DNA from: Vanilla planifolia | Taxonomy: Eukaryota > Streptophyta > Magnoliopsida > Asparagales > Orchidaceae | Assembly (NCBI GenBank): GCA_023846275.1 | Contig: CM043870.1 | Span: forward strand, 17,919,057-17,983,056 | Length of the DNA stretch: 64,000 nt | Direction: 5' to 3' | Shown here: piece by piece, positions 24,640-36,560 of the stretch | Layout of the letters: the number at the start of each line of letters is the position of its first letter | Position numbering within the stretch: position 1 is the stretch's first letter | Position numbers and translations under genes: made by a program | The notes under the pieces: generated by a model | What the model was told of the DNA's origin: nothing | The model's database searches: none | Seen by the model: the letters and a program-made list of their open reading frames with translations, nothing else

Positions 24640-26060
24640 AAGATACCATAATAAAAATATCCGAATTAATAGGCCAACTTGGCCAAATAGTTGGTTAAAT
24701 CCTCCTAAACCAATAATGTGACTAAAATCTTAAAATAGAAAGGGATAATAAAAGAAGTGTCACACATAATAATTTAGAAAAAAGAAGTCATAAGATATGG
24801 AGAAACTATAAAAGACATGATGATCCTTTTGGTAACTCTGATCAAGTTATCTTTAAAAGAGATCATAATAGAAGAAGAAGAAGAAATAAACATTCAAATT
24901 AGTCAAACCAAATTAATGATTTAGATATATCTAGTAACGAGGAAAGACATAAGAGGCATTGAGATAAAGAGCACATCCTTAATGTGAAATTAGATTCCCT
25001 AACATTTTATGAAAGCTATGATTCTAATGATTACATCAACTAATAAACTGGTGTTGATGATTACCTTAATTAAAAATAATTGAGTAAGTAAAAAAAATCA
25101 ATTTATTAAGACTAAACTCATCTGTACTACTCGTAGATTCTTTAGAATGTTAGAATGACAATATATTATCAATGATGATTAAGTACACCAAACTTGGAGG
25201 AATCTTGAAGGTTAAGTTGTACAACAGGTTTGTTCCAATAGCCTATAGTTTTGATATATTAGGTAAATGATAAAGATTTCGCTAATGTGGTAGATTTATT
25301 GAGGAGTACATTAACAAATTTGAGGATTATAACCTAAATGTGATATAGATGAACCAAAGCATATAAGACTATCACATTTTAGGGTAGGTTTAAGGTAATA
25401 CATACATGTTGAACTTAACTTGAGAAATGTTACTACATTAAGGAAAACTTATCACATAAATAAAAATGTGAAAAAAAGTAAAATTTTTTATTTTAAAAGA
25501 AATGATGAGCCAAACTCTATAAAGGCCCACACCATAATATTTCAACACACTCATACTCACACTTCATTTACCTGATCCATCATAGTTCGTAAACCTACCA
25601 AACTAATATTGCCACCCATTTCTTCACCACATTCTTTAACACAACTCACATAATCTAGAATTACCTATTTTATGACCCATAAAAAAGGGTATGTTCTATA
25701 AGCTACCTAAAGAGATCCATGACCATGAGCCTAGAAAGCGTTAATGAAAAAGAAAAATCAAAAGAAAAGAAAAACATAATGCATGATGAGATAATTGAGT
25801 AAGAATTAAAGGACACAGAAAATTTAATAGTAAAATGCACCCTATAACTCCATAATCATAAGATGACTAAAAGTGCACCAATATCTTTAGCACCAACATA
25901 AAAATTAAGGAAAAACCATATATGTTGATCATAAGTAATGGTAATTACATTAATATAATATCCCCTCATTCCATAAAGAATAACAATAATGTGACATAAT
26001 GGTTTAGTAAATTTGAAAAAGAATTTCTAAATTTTTTATTATAATGTTCATGACAACCAA
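24640..26060 (+). pseudogene. Ty3/Gypsy gag-protease pseudogene
   Basis: A basic Arg-rich stretch (near 24850-24890) precedes an acidic linker. It is followed by the Gypsy capsid region: L-T-F-Y-E-S-Y-D-S-N-D-Y near 24990-25030, T-R-R-F-F near 25127, then H-Q-T-W near 25190 and, at 25301-25480, E-E-Y-I-N-K-F-E-D-Y, K/N-C-D-I-D-E-P, F-R-V-G-L-R and N-V-T-T-L-R-K. These match the plant family pattern V-E-E-Y-x-x-E-F-x-x-L … C-D-I-x-E-P … R-F-x-x-G-L. The protease segment at 25919-25985 reads Y-M-L-I-I-S-N-G-N-Y-I-N-I-I-S against the family's C-x-L-I-I-D-G-G-S-C-x-N-V-x-S, so the active-site Asp is lost (Ser). Stops occur throughout. No RT follows, so the element is truncated or its pol has been lost. 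Confidence 0.75.
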
Positions 26061-26339
26061 AAGATTTCTTTTATTTGCCACTTCATTTTAATTTGATTGA
26101 TTTTGAGAGCAAAAAATTTATTTTGTGAAAACTAAATAATTTTTCCCAAAAGTAAATTCTTTAAAGAATAATCAAAACTAAAAAGAGATTATTAGAGTGA
26201 TATTGATTAGTTTGGCATAAAAAAATATATTGAATTGTTAAAGTTTGTTTTGATTTTGTCTTCAAAAATCGAATGAATCTTACTAACTTTTATATCATGA
26301 GTTTACGTGCCAAAACTTAGTTAATTTTAATTTAGTTTA

Positions 26340-26375
26340 AATTTGTATGATTCACCCCCTCTGATGGACACCGTG
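26340..26375 (+). repeat. LTR-3'-end-like motif
   Basis: GATTCACCCCCTCTGATGG closely resembles the C-rich terminal motif at the ends of the A and B LTRs (AATTCACCCCC at about 5499; CAATTCACCCCTC on the minus strand at 5562-5574). It may mark the end of another decayed LTR whose body lies to the left, but I could not find the partner. Confidence 0.3.
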
Positions 26376-28480
26376 TTCACAAATTTCTAGTACTAAAATT
26401 TTTTGATGTTTTATTATTGTATAAATTATTATTTTTTCTTTCATATTATTTGTTTATATGTGCTAATATGTATTTTTTAGAGGTATATATTTTAACATTT
26501 TAATATAATAGTTATTTTCTATTTATAATATTGCATATCTTATTTTTAAATCACATAATATGTATCCATCAAATTGTTAAAACTTTCATATGGAAATACG
26601 CTAAAATTAGAATTTTGCTAATATTTCTTTAACTACACAATTACTTTTTAACATTAAAAATTAATTTCAAATATTTTCATCTTTATTAATGAATTATATT
26701 TTTCTATTTTAGTTTTATAATGCCATGTTCTAATATTTTTGCATTATTCAATCATTATTATTTCAAGTTCATTACAAATTTTATTATTTATGCTAAACTT
26801 ATTTTTTTAAGAAACTAGAAAAATATTTTATTGATGTGAAAGGCTAATTTTTTACTATTGAAAATATTATACTTCTTAATTATTTTAAATTTTTTGTGTT
26901 TCTCGGATAATGAAATATCTGTCACTGATTGACCAAGATAATAATTTTATTATTTATTTATGTTATATTTTATATTCTAGTTGAACATAATTGTACTTGG
27001 TTTTTTATTTTTTTACCTTTAATAATTTTTTTCTTTCACTGGAATGTTTGCATTTCTGGTTTCGAAACATTTTTCTCGCTTAAATTGTCTAAAATTATTA
27101 AAATTTATATTTTTTTATTTATTATTTTTTAGGTGATTTATTCTTTCATTTCCTATCAATAATATGTATTTTGAAATATCTTTTTTAAATAGATTATGCA
27201 ATCTAATCAAACAGCATCTCTAAAAGCCTCATATTATATAAGATACAGAATAGAAATGGCTAGCCGACGTAGTCACATGCCTTCTCTATAGTTATACAAA
27301 GAATTATTAAAGACGAGGCAAAGATTCAAATTTTTTTGCAATCTTTCGCTACTTTTTTTACTATCCAATTTAATCTAATTTTGTGTTTCCATTCCATTAA
27401 CGATTTCTTTTTCATAAATCGTGCTATTGATTTTTAATAATATGAGTATTTGCTATCGTTATGATTTCTTTTATGATTATATTTTCTTGAAATTTTCAAA
27501 ATATTAATTAAAATTTGTTCGTGCTTGATTAGTAATAAAATATTTTGTTACTAAACCATATAAGTACTTTTATAATCATATTCTAATTATTTGGTTATCT
27601 TAATGATTGTTTTAAATAATTATTTAACATTTTGCAATTAATTTTAAACATTTGAGCTCTTTAATTATAATAAACGTTTTCTAAATCATATTTAAAACAA
27701 AAAATATTTTCTAAAACATTATTTTGAATATTCGTTTTTTTCATAAAAGTTAATTATAAATGTTAAGGATTTTTTTATTATCCTAATAATTTGATATATT
27801 TTAATATTTCTTGCACTGTTTTCAAGCAACAAATTTTCAATAAAGTATTAATATTTAAATAATTATTAAAATTATTTATTTCATATTCTAATTATGTTCG
27901 AATATTGTTTTATTACATAATATCTTTGAATCAAATTATTGCAATCACTTGTTAATATATAATAAAGTAGAATTGGTTTTCTAATATAATCTGCTACTAA
28001 ATTATTTTGCTAATTCCTTTGAACATCTTAGATTATTTTTATCAAGATAATGTTCCATTTTATTATTTTTATGTACATTTTTATTTGAAAAAATATCAAA
28101 AAAATATTTGCTATATTTTTTCATTAACATGTAACCATATGTTTTTCAATATTTAAATATTTTTAAATATCTAACTAACATTTTTTTACGCATATTTCAT
28201 TTTTATTTTAATTATTATGACTACATGCATAATTTCTTTAAAATACCAAGCTTTTGCAATTTTATATCTTGTCATTTATGTTAGGTTTTTTATTTTTTTT
28301 GTTGATATTAAGGTTGATATTTGGACTACATTTTAATCATGCTATTTAAATGTTCAAGCATGTAATTGCCATAGTAGTTCTATTTTATTACATTGCTTTA
28401 AACTTGCTATGTCTACATTAACATATTAATTATCAATATTGTTTAAAAATGACTTTTTTAATAAAAAATTATTTATAATT
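26376..28480. other. AT-rich spacer between duplicated copies
   Basis: Low-complexity A/T-rich DNA. The 67-codon frame at 26929-27132 is a hydrophobic artefact of T-rich sequence. A less AT-rich patch near 27250-27330 (AGCCGACGTAG…) recalls the 16140 region but could not be classified. Confidence 0.5.
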
Positions 28481-29444
28481 GAATTACTCAAAATTATATC
28501 TTATTTTTTGCCTTCATAATTTCTATTTTTCTTAACACATTCATTAAGCACTTTTTAGTACAACACTTTACCTATAGCAATCTTAGTTTTGACTTCCATT
28601 TTTTTGGAGTACTTTTCATTTACTTTTCATTATTAGAATTGTTTTTGAGAATCTTTTAAATGACAAACTTCTATGAATAAATTATCCAAAATAAATTAAA
28701 GTGTCATAAAGTGAATAGAAAATACCATAATAAAATAAGAATGAAATTTTAAAATAAAAAATATTAAATAAATTATTAGATACATTAATATGATAAGAAC
28801 CTCCATAACTATTCTACCATAAGTTATGAAAAGAATCATATTCTATTAAATAATGTAAATAAAAGTTTTTAGCAAATAGAAAGGAACACAGTGAGATCTA
28901 CCAAATTTACAAGAACTTTAAATTATTTGGCATAACGTTTCAAAATGCAAGGAAAAATACTTTCAAAGACAAAAAGTGTAAAATAGTAAAAACATAAAGA
29001 ATAATTAACGAACAAAATTTCTAAATATTAAAAGGAAATGCCATATTATTTTAAAAAATTATCACACACAAGAATAAAAACTATGTTATTATAATTAAGA
29101 AAGTTAAAAACACATAGAAGACTACAAGAAAACATGATTTTCATAAATTAAAGATCTAGCGAGACTTATTAAAGATTATCTAAATTGATTACTAGAAAGA
29201 GAAAGTATGGCATCCTTAGTGCGACAAACCCAACTATATAAACATTTAATTTTTAGGAAATTATGTAAAATAGGTTTTCTCTTTTGCCTTGATACCTCAA
29301 TGAAAATTAATTATTTTATACTTCCTTATTTAGATAATAACTACAACATATAAATTTGTTTCAAAATAAGAAACTAAAAGCTTCTTAAGAAAACATCAAT
29401 GATATTATTTTTTAAAAAGAAATTCCATTCAAAATGTATCACAT
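28481..29444. other. Left edge of duplicated copy 2, gene-free
   Basis: Collinear with 48-932 of copy 1. No gene motif. The homology boundary on the left is around 28480-28500. Confidence 0.55.
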
Positions 29445-31225
29445 TGTACTATAAAAAAGGCATTGCATGCTTTTGATTATCTACATTTATTAAATGAAGT
29501 AATTTTTTAAAACAAGAGTTTGTGCTACTTATTCTTTTGATAATATCTATCGCTTTTAGCTATTATTCTTAATTATAATAGTTGATGTACCATAACAAAA
29601 ATATGCCTAAAATAATTATTTTATGTAAGAAAATAAAAACTTATTTCCATTACAAATTTTAATTCTAAGTAAAATAACAAAATTGTAATACTTTTGCATA
29701 TCTTGAATTAAATGAGCACATAACCACTTATATTACAATTCTTCAAGACTTAATCTATCCACCTTTACTATCTTGAAAATCTATTCTTAATCATATCTTA
29801 TTATTATTTAAATAAATTTTACAAAATGTTTATTATAATTACAATAATTAGTTAGTAAAAATAATTCTAATTTATTTTAATTGGAACCAATAGCTTTGAT
29901 AGTGCTTAAAATATATTGGATGTTATTAAAGGGTTGAGAACACTTGTTCACAAACCTCTCAACTAGTTATGGTGCTAAGTAGGACAACAAAAATAGTTTA
30001 TAAGGTTCTTGGATCAAGTTATTGCTATTGTATCCTCATATACAGTTTGTAGTGCATCACTATTCCTAAGCAAACTAAGGGGTAGCCAGCCCAAATGTGG
30101 GACAAACAAAGTTTTTTTTGTGAATCATGCTTCTAAATTGCAATCATAGCCAAAATTGTCAGGTTGTATAATTTCATGATCAAATAATTCTAATCTCCTC
30201 TATGTTTCTAGGAAGATAGATAATATCATTCATTAGATGATATTATTTCAATTTCACACGATATATGTTATTTTATACATAGGATCGAAATTTTATCATT
30301 TGATCAAGATTCATGTCTAATGGTCATAATCAAATCCTATTTCTAAATAGCCCCAACCGAATCTGATCCATTCGATTGTGTAGTTTTCATGGTAAAATAG
30401 TCTTATATCATTTAAATCAAATACTTAATGCAAAACATCCATTTTAGTCATTGTTTTTAGCTATTAAAACATTTTACTTAAATTACAATTTTTTTTTAAA
30501 AAATATGAAAGTAGTATAAATAGAAGACTATTTTCTTATTTAATAAGTGTTTTTAGTTGTTAGATTATGTCTATGAATAAGTGAGTTTTTGAGTGATATG
30601 GATTAATGAATTTTTTCATTATCTAAAAGTAATTTTTAAGTAATCACATTCAAGTCATTTGAAGCATGTGATCATTATTACTTCAATGCATTGCCTCCTT
30701 TAGTCATCAAACTCTTAAAAGCAGTGTTCTTCTCAATCTGTAAAGTTATCAATTTTTGTTATTCTTAATTGATTTAAATAAGATACTTGTGCCTGTTTAA
30801 TTATTTTTAATTTATGTCATCAATTATTTTTCTACTGTGGCAATTTTATATTATTGTAAAGTAGTAGTATATGTTTTCGTTTGTTTTGTCCTTGTAATAG
30901 TTTAGTCTACCTATTTTTTGAGAAAAGGCATTATTGTCAAAATTTTTTTGCGGGGTGACATAAGCTTGTTTTAAATTAAACTCCTAAAAATCATTTGTGT
31001 ATATTTCAATTTTTATTTATTTTTCTATTTCCTAATTTTCATAAACTTTTCACTAAAATAAATCAAAATATTTTAAACTAAAATTCAAATTTATAAAAAA
31101 TATTTTCGAGATTTTCTCAAGCTTTTCAAATGTAACCTTAAGCTATTTCTTTTAGTATTTTTGCAAAAAAATTGAAATTTTAACTCTTATGTAATTGTCA
31201 TCATCTTGCAAAACCATAATTAAAT
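29445..31225 (+). repeat. LTR A1' (5' LTR)
   Basis: Matches 34702-36513 in order, for example TAATTAGTTAGTAAAAATAAT near 29846 against AATTAGAAAAAATAATGC near 35130, and TTATCAATTTTTGTTATTC near 30745 against TTATTAATTTTTTTTATTCC near 36030. It ends directly before a PBS-like site. The copy-1 counterpart lacks the last part. Confidence 0.65.
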
Positions 31226-31237
31226 TAGCATTAGAGC
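31226..31237 (+). other. Degenerate tRNA-iMet primer-binding site
   Basis: TAGCATTAGAGC matches TGGTATCAGAGC, the plant Copia PBS complementary to initiator Met tRNA, at 9 of 12 positions. It lies exactly between the end of the 5' LTR and the gag start. This fixes the orientation of element A as plus strand. Confidence 0.55.
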
Positions 31238-31314
31238 AAGATTTCCTTCTTACAACAAGAAATTCTACAAGTGATTTAAGGTTCAAATTAATTTTTTTGT
31301 TAGTGTAGGAGAAG

Positions 31315-32070
31315 ATGGTTCTTCCTATATGCCACCACTCTTTTGTAGTGATTTAAGTCTCTATTGAAGGACTAAAATAACTAGTTATTTAACACACATT
31401 AATAGATAAATGCTAGAAGTAACAAAAATTCCTTATAATTTTCCCACTAATAAAATCTCACAAGATATTTTTTACTACTGAATTTGTTAAAATTATACAT
31501 TGAATACTACTAAATTTAATAGAATTATGAGTTTTAAAATAGCTTATAAAATTTGGCAAGAGTTAGTTATGATTTATGAAGAATCATTTAAGAAGAATGA
31601 AATAAAAACATACAAGAAAAAGAAGACATAGAAAATATCTTTGAATAAGCCAAAAATTATTATCACAAGTGGAAAGGAAGAAGATAATGAAGGACTCTTT
31701 TGCATTATGGTGGAGAAGAAACAGAATAGGGTATATCTTGATGTGAGGAGAAAAATTACTACAAAAAAATAGAGTAAACAATTACTTTATGTTTGCAAAA
31801 GATATGAAAAGTTTAATAAAAAATAAAATTATTTAAAAGAAGAATACAATGAATATATAATTCATTATTAAAAAAATTAGAGAAAAGGTCAACATGTATT
31901 TTTGTGGAAAGGCCCATGATTTAAAACAAAATGTTAATAAGCATGCATCATTACTTAAGGAATCGAGTGATTTTAAATACTAATACTCACCTTAATCACT
32001 TTCCGAAAAAAAACTAATTTGTAGAGAAATGTTTGTTACATATGTTAGAAGATCTTATATACATACACAT
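31315..32070 (+). pseudogene. Copia-type gag remnant (element A, copy 2)
   Basis: An ATG at 31315 opens a short stretch (M-V-L-P-I-C) in the place where plant Copia gags begin M-x-x-x-x-x-P-P-x-F. At 31500-31610 the frame carries N-T-T-K-F-N-R-I-M-S-F-K-I-A-Y-K-I-W-Q-E-L, then a degraded H-E-G-T-like segment (Y-E-E-S) and K-N-E-I-K. These are the landmarks of the UBN2/gag domain. An acidic patch (G-K-E-E-D-N-E-G-L-F) near 31665-31695 and C-K-R-Y-E-K-F-N near 31795-31820 follow, as in copy 1. No zinc knuckle survives. Many stops mean it cannot encode a protein. Confidence 0.65.
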
Positions 32071-32699
32071 GTTGATAGTTTACATGCTATAATCATGTTA
32101 AACGACATTATTACAAGCAACATGGTCACGCATCACATGCATGTAAGATTATAGCTAATATTTAATTAAAATTTCTAACTTTTGCACTGCGAGTGAAACG
32201 AATAATAGCATATTTAAACACAAAGATGTTAAGCCCAAAATAGCTTAGGTTCTCTAATCTAATAATTAAAAACAAGTATTATGCATGTAAACTTTGATTA
32301 ATAAATTTAAACTAAAAAATTAATGTGAATATAAATAAAGAATAAATAAGAATTAGGAAATGAAGTTTAAATTATTCAACTAAAATAAGTAGAAAAAGAT
32401 GATGTAATTAATAAAAATCATAAAACTTTATATTATATTTAGGATCAATGTAAAGAATAACTTGAATATGAAATTTTGATTAGTTTTAATTGATTTTTGT
32501 CATTAAAATCAAAACTAATGTTGAAATAGAAGAAAATAGGGATTTTAAAATAATCCTTGCTAATAAGAAATTCACTTGATTTTCAAATATATTTTATAAA
32601 AATTATTTTATGTTAATTAAATTTCTAATTTATAAACATATTAATTTATAATTTTTGTGATTAAGAAAAATTAATATAAAAGTTTAATGGTACACCAAA

Positions 32700-34560
32700 A
32701 TGTTTTTTAGGCTAGCTTTGTTCAAGTTAAATGCTACGTCCACCCAGAACTAAGGTTGAGAAAAATTTTATTAGTAAAAGAGTGATGACTTGAGATTTTT
32801 TTCTTATGGTAAACCTCAAAGCTATTTGAGATTTTTTTCTATGATTCATGTGAAACTTACTAACTTTTAAGGGTTCAACGATAACCTAGGCTTTTATGAG
32901 CTCAACCCCAGCTCATGGTTTTTTAGATCAAATGGACCTTAGCTTTCACAAATAGTCAGCCACCTAACCCAAAAGAAAAATACAAATATAGCAATAAAAC
33001 AATTTTTGATAAAAAAAAACTTACAATATTTTGTGTGCTTATTTATGAATATACAACAACAAAAAAACTCGAATGTATAATAAGATTTAAGAAAATAAAA
33101 GCTTAGAAGAATTAGGCTTACCTAAAAGATTCTAAAATTCAAGTTATGGTGAGTGGGTGTTGCTTACAGAAATTCATGTGAGTTGAATATGATGTAACCC
33201 CTCTTTGAGATGTTAAAATGTTATTCGCATTCAATAGTCATTTTATTCATAATAATTAGAAATTTATAGAAAAAGTTTGTTCATAACCATTAAAAAATGA
33301 AGCAAAAGCTTTTTGAAAAGCGGTTATCAAACATCTTAAAATGTATTTCCAAATGGCTCAAAATTCTAAAATGACTACTTCAATAACATATACAAAGACA
33401 AGTTATTTAGCCATTAGGCACAATTGACTTGATTCATTGGATCAGCCAAGAGGAGATTATGACCAACCAATCAAATGTTGTAAAGGAGGATGAGATCTTG
33501 GCAGTTCGATCAAGCTAGATTTGATCAATCAAGTCAGATGAGATCTAGATCATTTGATTAATCAACTACAAAATTGAGAATGGTCTCAACCATATGGCTC
33601 AAAATGGATTATTTAAAGCCATATGATTCAAGAATAAAGTTTTCACAAGGAAAGACATCTAAAGAAGTAAGACAAGTTCACAACCATTGTATGTTGTGTA
33701 AGGATCAAGCACTTATAGTGGATGATGTAGTAATCCCCTGATCAGCTGATCAAATTAAGAGCTAGATCAATTAAGATCAGTACTTAAAGGGAGAGATGAT
33801 CTCCTTTGTGCCATTGCTAAAATGAGTGATTGGACGATAATGAGCACTCATAATTTTTGAAATAGACAAGTAGCAAAGAATAGTCCCTCATTGCATAGTA
33901 TTAATGGGATGTGCTCTTTATAAGCATTTGCACAACACTATTTTGAGAGCCAAAAAGAAGCAAACTCCCCCTTGTGCGTTCATGATTTAATCATCCGATT
34001 AACTCATATGGTTACAGAATTACAAGTCAATTTTGGGTCTTATATAGCCCAACTGGATTCAAGACTACACTAGACTGCCTTAACCTGAATTTGTTTGAGT
34101 CGCTAGTCCCAACAGTTGCAAATGCCCACTTGAGCTTAAGCTGATGCCTGGAGCTTTGCATTTTGGCATAACTAATATGTAGCTTAATTTTTTTGTTATT
34201 TAAATATAAAAATTTTAACATAATTATTTTTTGATTTAATTAAGGTTTAATAATTAACATAAAATAAAATTTTGGAAAAATATAAGAGTATGACTTAACC
34301 AAGAAATAATGATTATAAAAGATTACATGGGCTTAAGCTCAGCCTAAGAACTTTGCATTCTCAAAAAAGTTAGATATAACTTAATTCCTTTATTATTAAA
34401 ATATGAAAAATTTAATAAAATCATTTTTTGATTTAATTAAGGCCTAATAATCAACTTAACATTGAATTTGAAAAAAAATATAAGCGTATGATTTAACCAA
34501 GGATAAAATACTGAAAAATAGAATCATGTTTCATAAATCAATGAATAGTTTAAGATTTAA
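32700..34560. mobile_element. Extra LTR-like block in copy 2 interior
   Basis: Copy 1 passes from the equivalent of 32690 to the equivalent of 34570 with only a few hundred bases between, so about 1.9 kb is extra here. The block is less AT-rich, with repeated GATCAA/GATCTAGAT motifs (33500-33570, 33740-33790) like those in plant Copia LTRs, and ends in a tandem repeat. It could be a solo LTR. I could not find a target-site duplication, and it could instead be ancestral DNA deleted from copy 1. Confidence 0.4.
34125..34512 (+). repeat. 197-bp tandem repeat (two units)
   Basis: GAGCTTAAGC (34132) and GGGCTTAAGC (34329) start two parallel units. Both contain GCTTTGCATT / ACTTTGCATT and GATTTAATTAAGG (34233 and 34430), giving a constant offset of 197 bp. 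Confidence 0.85.
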
Positions 34561-34701
34561 ATTAATAAAAACTTTGAGAGATTAAAAAGAGTGTCTCAAT
34601 AATTTGGATGCCTAAATATGATTTGAAATAAATATAAAAATGCAGTGTCTTAAAATCAATAAGCCAACATTCTTTTTTATGGTAAAAGAAATCTTATCAA
34701 A

Positions 34702-36513
34702 ACTAATGCACATGTTTTTCAATTTTGTTTGTTGATAATAAACTCTACGTACTTTTCAAAATAATTTAAATAATTTTTTTACTATTAGATACACAATGTT
34801 TGTATTAGTGGGAAAACTTGAAGAAGTGCAGTATAACTGAAATCCCATGAAAACCATTCTAGATGGAGTATCAAACCATGAAAAGATACATTTTGAATTA
34901 ATTTTGAGGTACTTTAGCTTTACTTTGATTAAAATATTAACCTTGACTGAAATATTATCGCAAGACACAAAAATTAAATCTTATTAAAAACAATATTCTA
35001 AAAAATATTAGGTCTTAAAAAACTTAATTTTTTTCATTTATTATCTTGAATTCCTTTTTTAATTTTTTTTATTATATCTTAGTATTTAATCAATAACTTC
35101 TATAAAATGTACTTTATATGTATAATAATTAATTAGAAAAAATAATGCTAATTAAAATAATACACATTATTAGTAGAAGAACCAAAAGTCTTTACAGTAC
35201 CTAAAACATGCTAGTTATAGTTAATAGGTCTGTAATGAAATTCCCAAAGCTCTTCGATCAATTTTGATGCTAAGTGCAACTGCAAACATAGTTCTTAGCG
35301 TCTTAAAATGGGTTAGTGCTCTTATATCCACCTATTTAATTATTAAATCATCAATGACAGCATGAGTAATGAACTTTTAAGAAAACTAGTGGTTTTCAAC
35401 CCCAAATAAGCTGACTTTTAGGAACATGTAGGCTTCATATACAAAACATGTTTATTCACTTTCATTATGTGGGACTAAACAAAGCCTTGTTTTTATAGAG
35501 CATGCTTCTAAATTATGAGACTAACTAGAACTTTCTACTCGTGTAATTTCATGCTCAAGGGGTCTTGATCTCCTCCATCTTTTTATAAAGCCAGATAAGT
35601 CTTGCTATCAAATCAAGATAGATTTAATGGTTCTGATTAAATTCTTTTTCTAAAAATCTTTATGAAGTCTTGTTCGTGCAACATGCGGTTTTCCTAAACA
35701 AATAGCCTCAGATTGTTTCAATAGAGCAACTCATGTACAACATTTCTTTTTGCTATTTTTAAGCCATTAGAATGTTTTATTTAAATAATTATTTTTCAAT
35801 TAAAAAAAAAAATAGATGATACAATAATGCTTGTTCTTCTTCTTCAATAAATGCTTTTAGCTATTAGAAAAAATCTACAAAAAAGAGAAGTTTTGAATAA
35901 AATGGATTGATGAATGTTTATGCAATATGAAGAAAATTTTTAAGTCATTAGTAGCCCATGATAATGGTCACTACTGTAGCTACTTCCTTTAGTTATCAAA
36001 CTATTAATTACAACTTTCTTTACAAGTCAGCTAAGTTATTAATTTTTTTTATTCCTAATTGATTTAATTAAGATAGTTGTACCTCTTTAATCAATTCATT
36101 AGCCATAGGATTTTAGTTTATTGAATTTTAGTTTATGTCAACAAATCTTTTTCCTCTATTGTCATTTTAATTTGTTGTAAAGCTTCATAACTTGTTTCTT
36201 TTATGTGGGATTAGCCTATACGTCTTTTAGTAAGTGGATTTTATAAAGTTTTTTTCACAAAATTTGTTGAGACTAGATGTAGGTTTTTTAATTAAAACCA
36301 CCTAAATATCATTGTTGAATATTTTAGTTCTTATTGACTTTTTATTTCAAGTTTTTTATAAATTATTATTATTAAAAGAAAAAGTAATATTTTAAAATTA
36401 ATTTAAAATTTATGTAAAGTACTTTTAAAAAATTTTATTTAAGTATTTTTGTGAGAAACTTAAATTTTTATTCATAATAATTCATTCCCTTCTTACTGAT
36501 CTAAGCTTCATCA
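34702..36513 (+). repeat. LTR A2' (3' LTR)
   Basis: Collinear with 3750-5531 in copy 1 and with 29445-31225. It ends with AATTCATTCCCTTC, a decayed form of the AATTCACCCCC end motif, at the palindrome centre near 36515. Confidence 0.65.
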
Positions 36514-36560
36514 TATGTCATTATGAATTGTTATTTTATTAGGGAGGTGTGAATTGTTTG
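36481..36560. repeat. Centre of LTR-LTR palindrome, copy 2
   Basis: Left end AATTCATTCCCTTC is mirrored by GGGAGGTGTGAATTG at 36542-36556 around a CATATG centre near 36512-36517. It is more decayed than in copy 1, but in the same position relative to both elements. Confidence 0.6.

Larger units (their letters stand above)
29445..36513 (+). mobile_element. Element A (copy 2): Copia-type LTR element, best preserved
   Basis: The layout is 5' LTR 29445-31225, PBS 31226-31237, gag 31315-32070, an interior that includes an extra 1.9-kb LTR-like block (32700-34560), and 3' LTR 34702-36513. The two LTRs are of nearly equal length (about 1.78 and 1.81 kb) and clearly related but strongly diverged. 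No pol lies between them. The right end abuts element B in the same palindrome as in copy 1. Confidence 0.65.
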
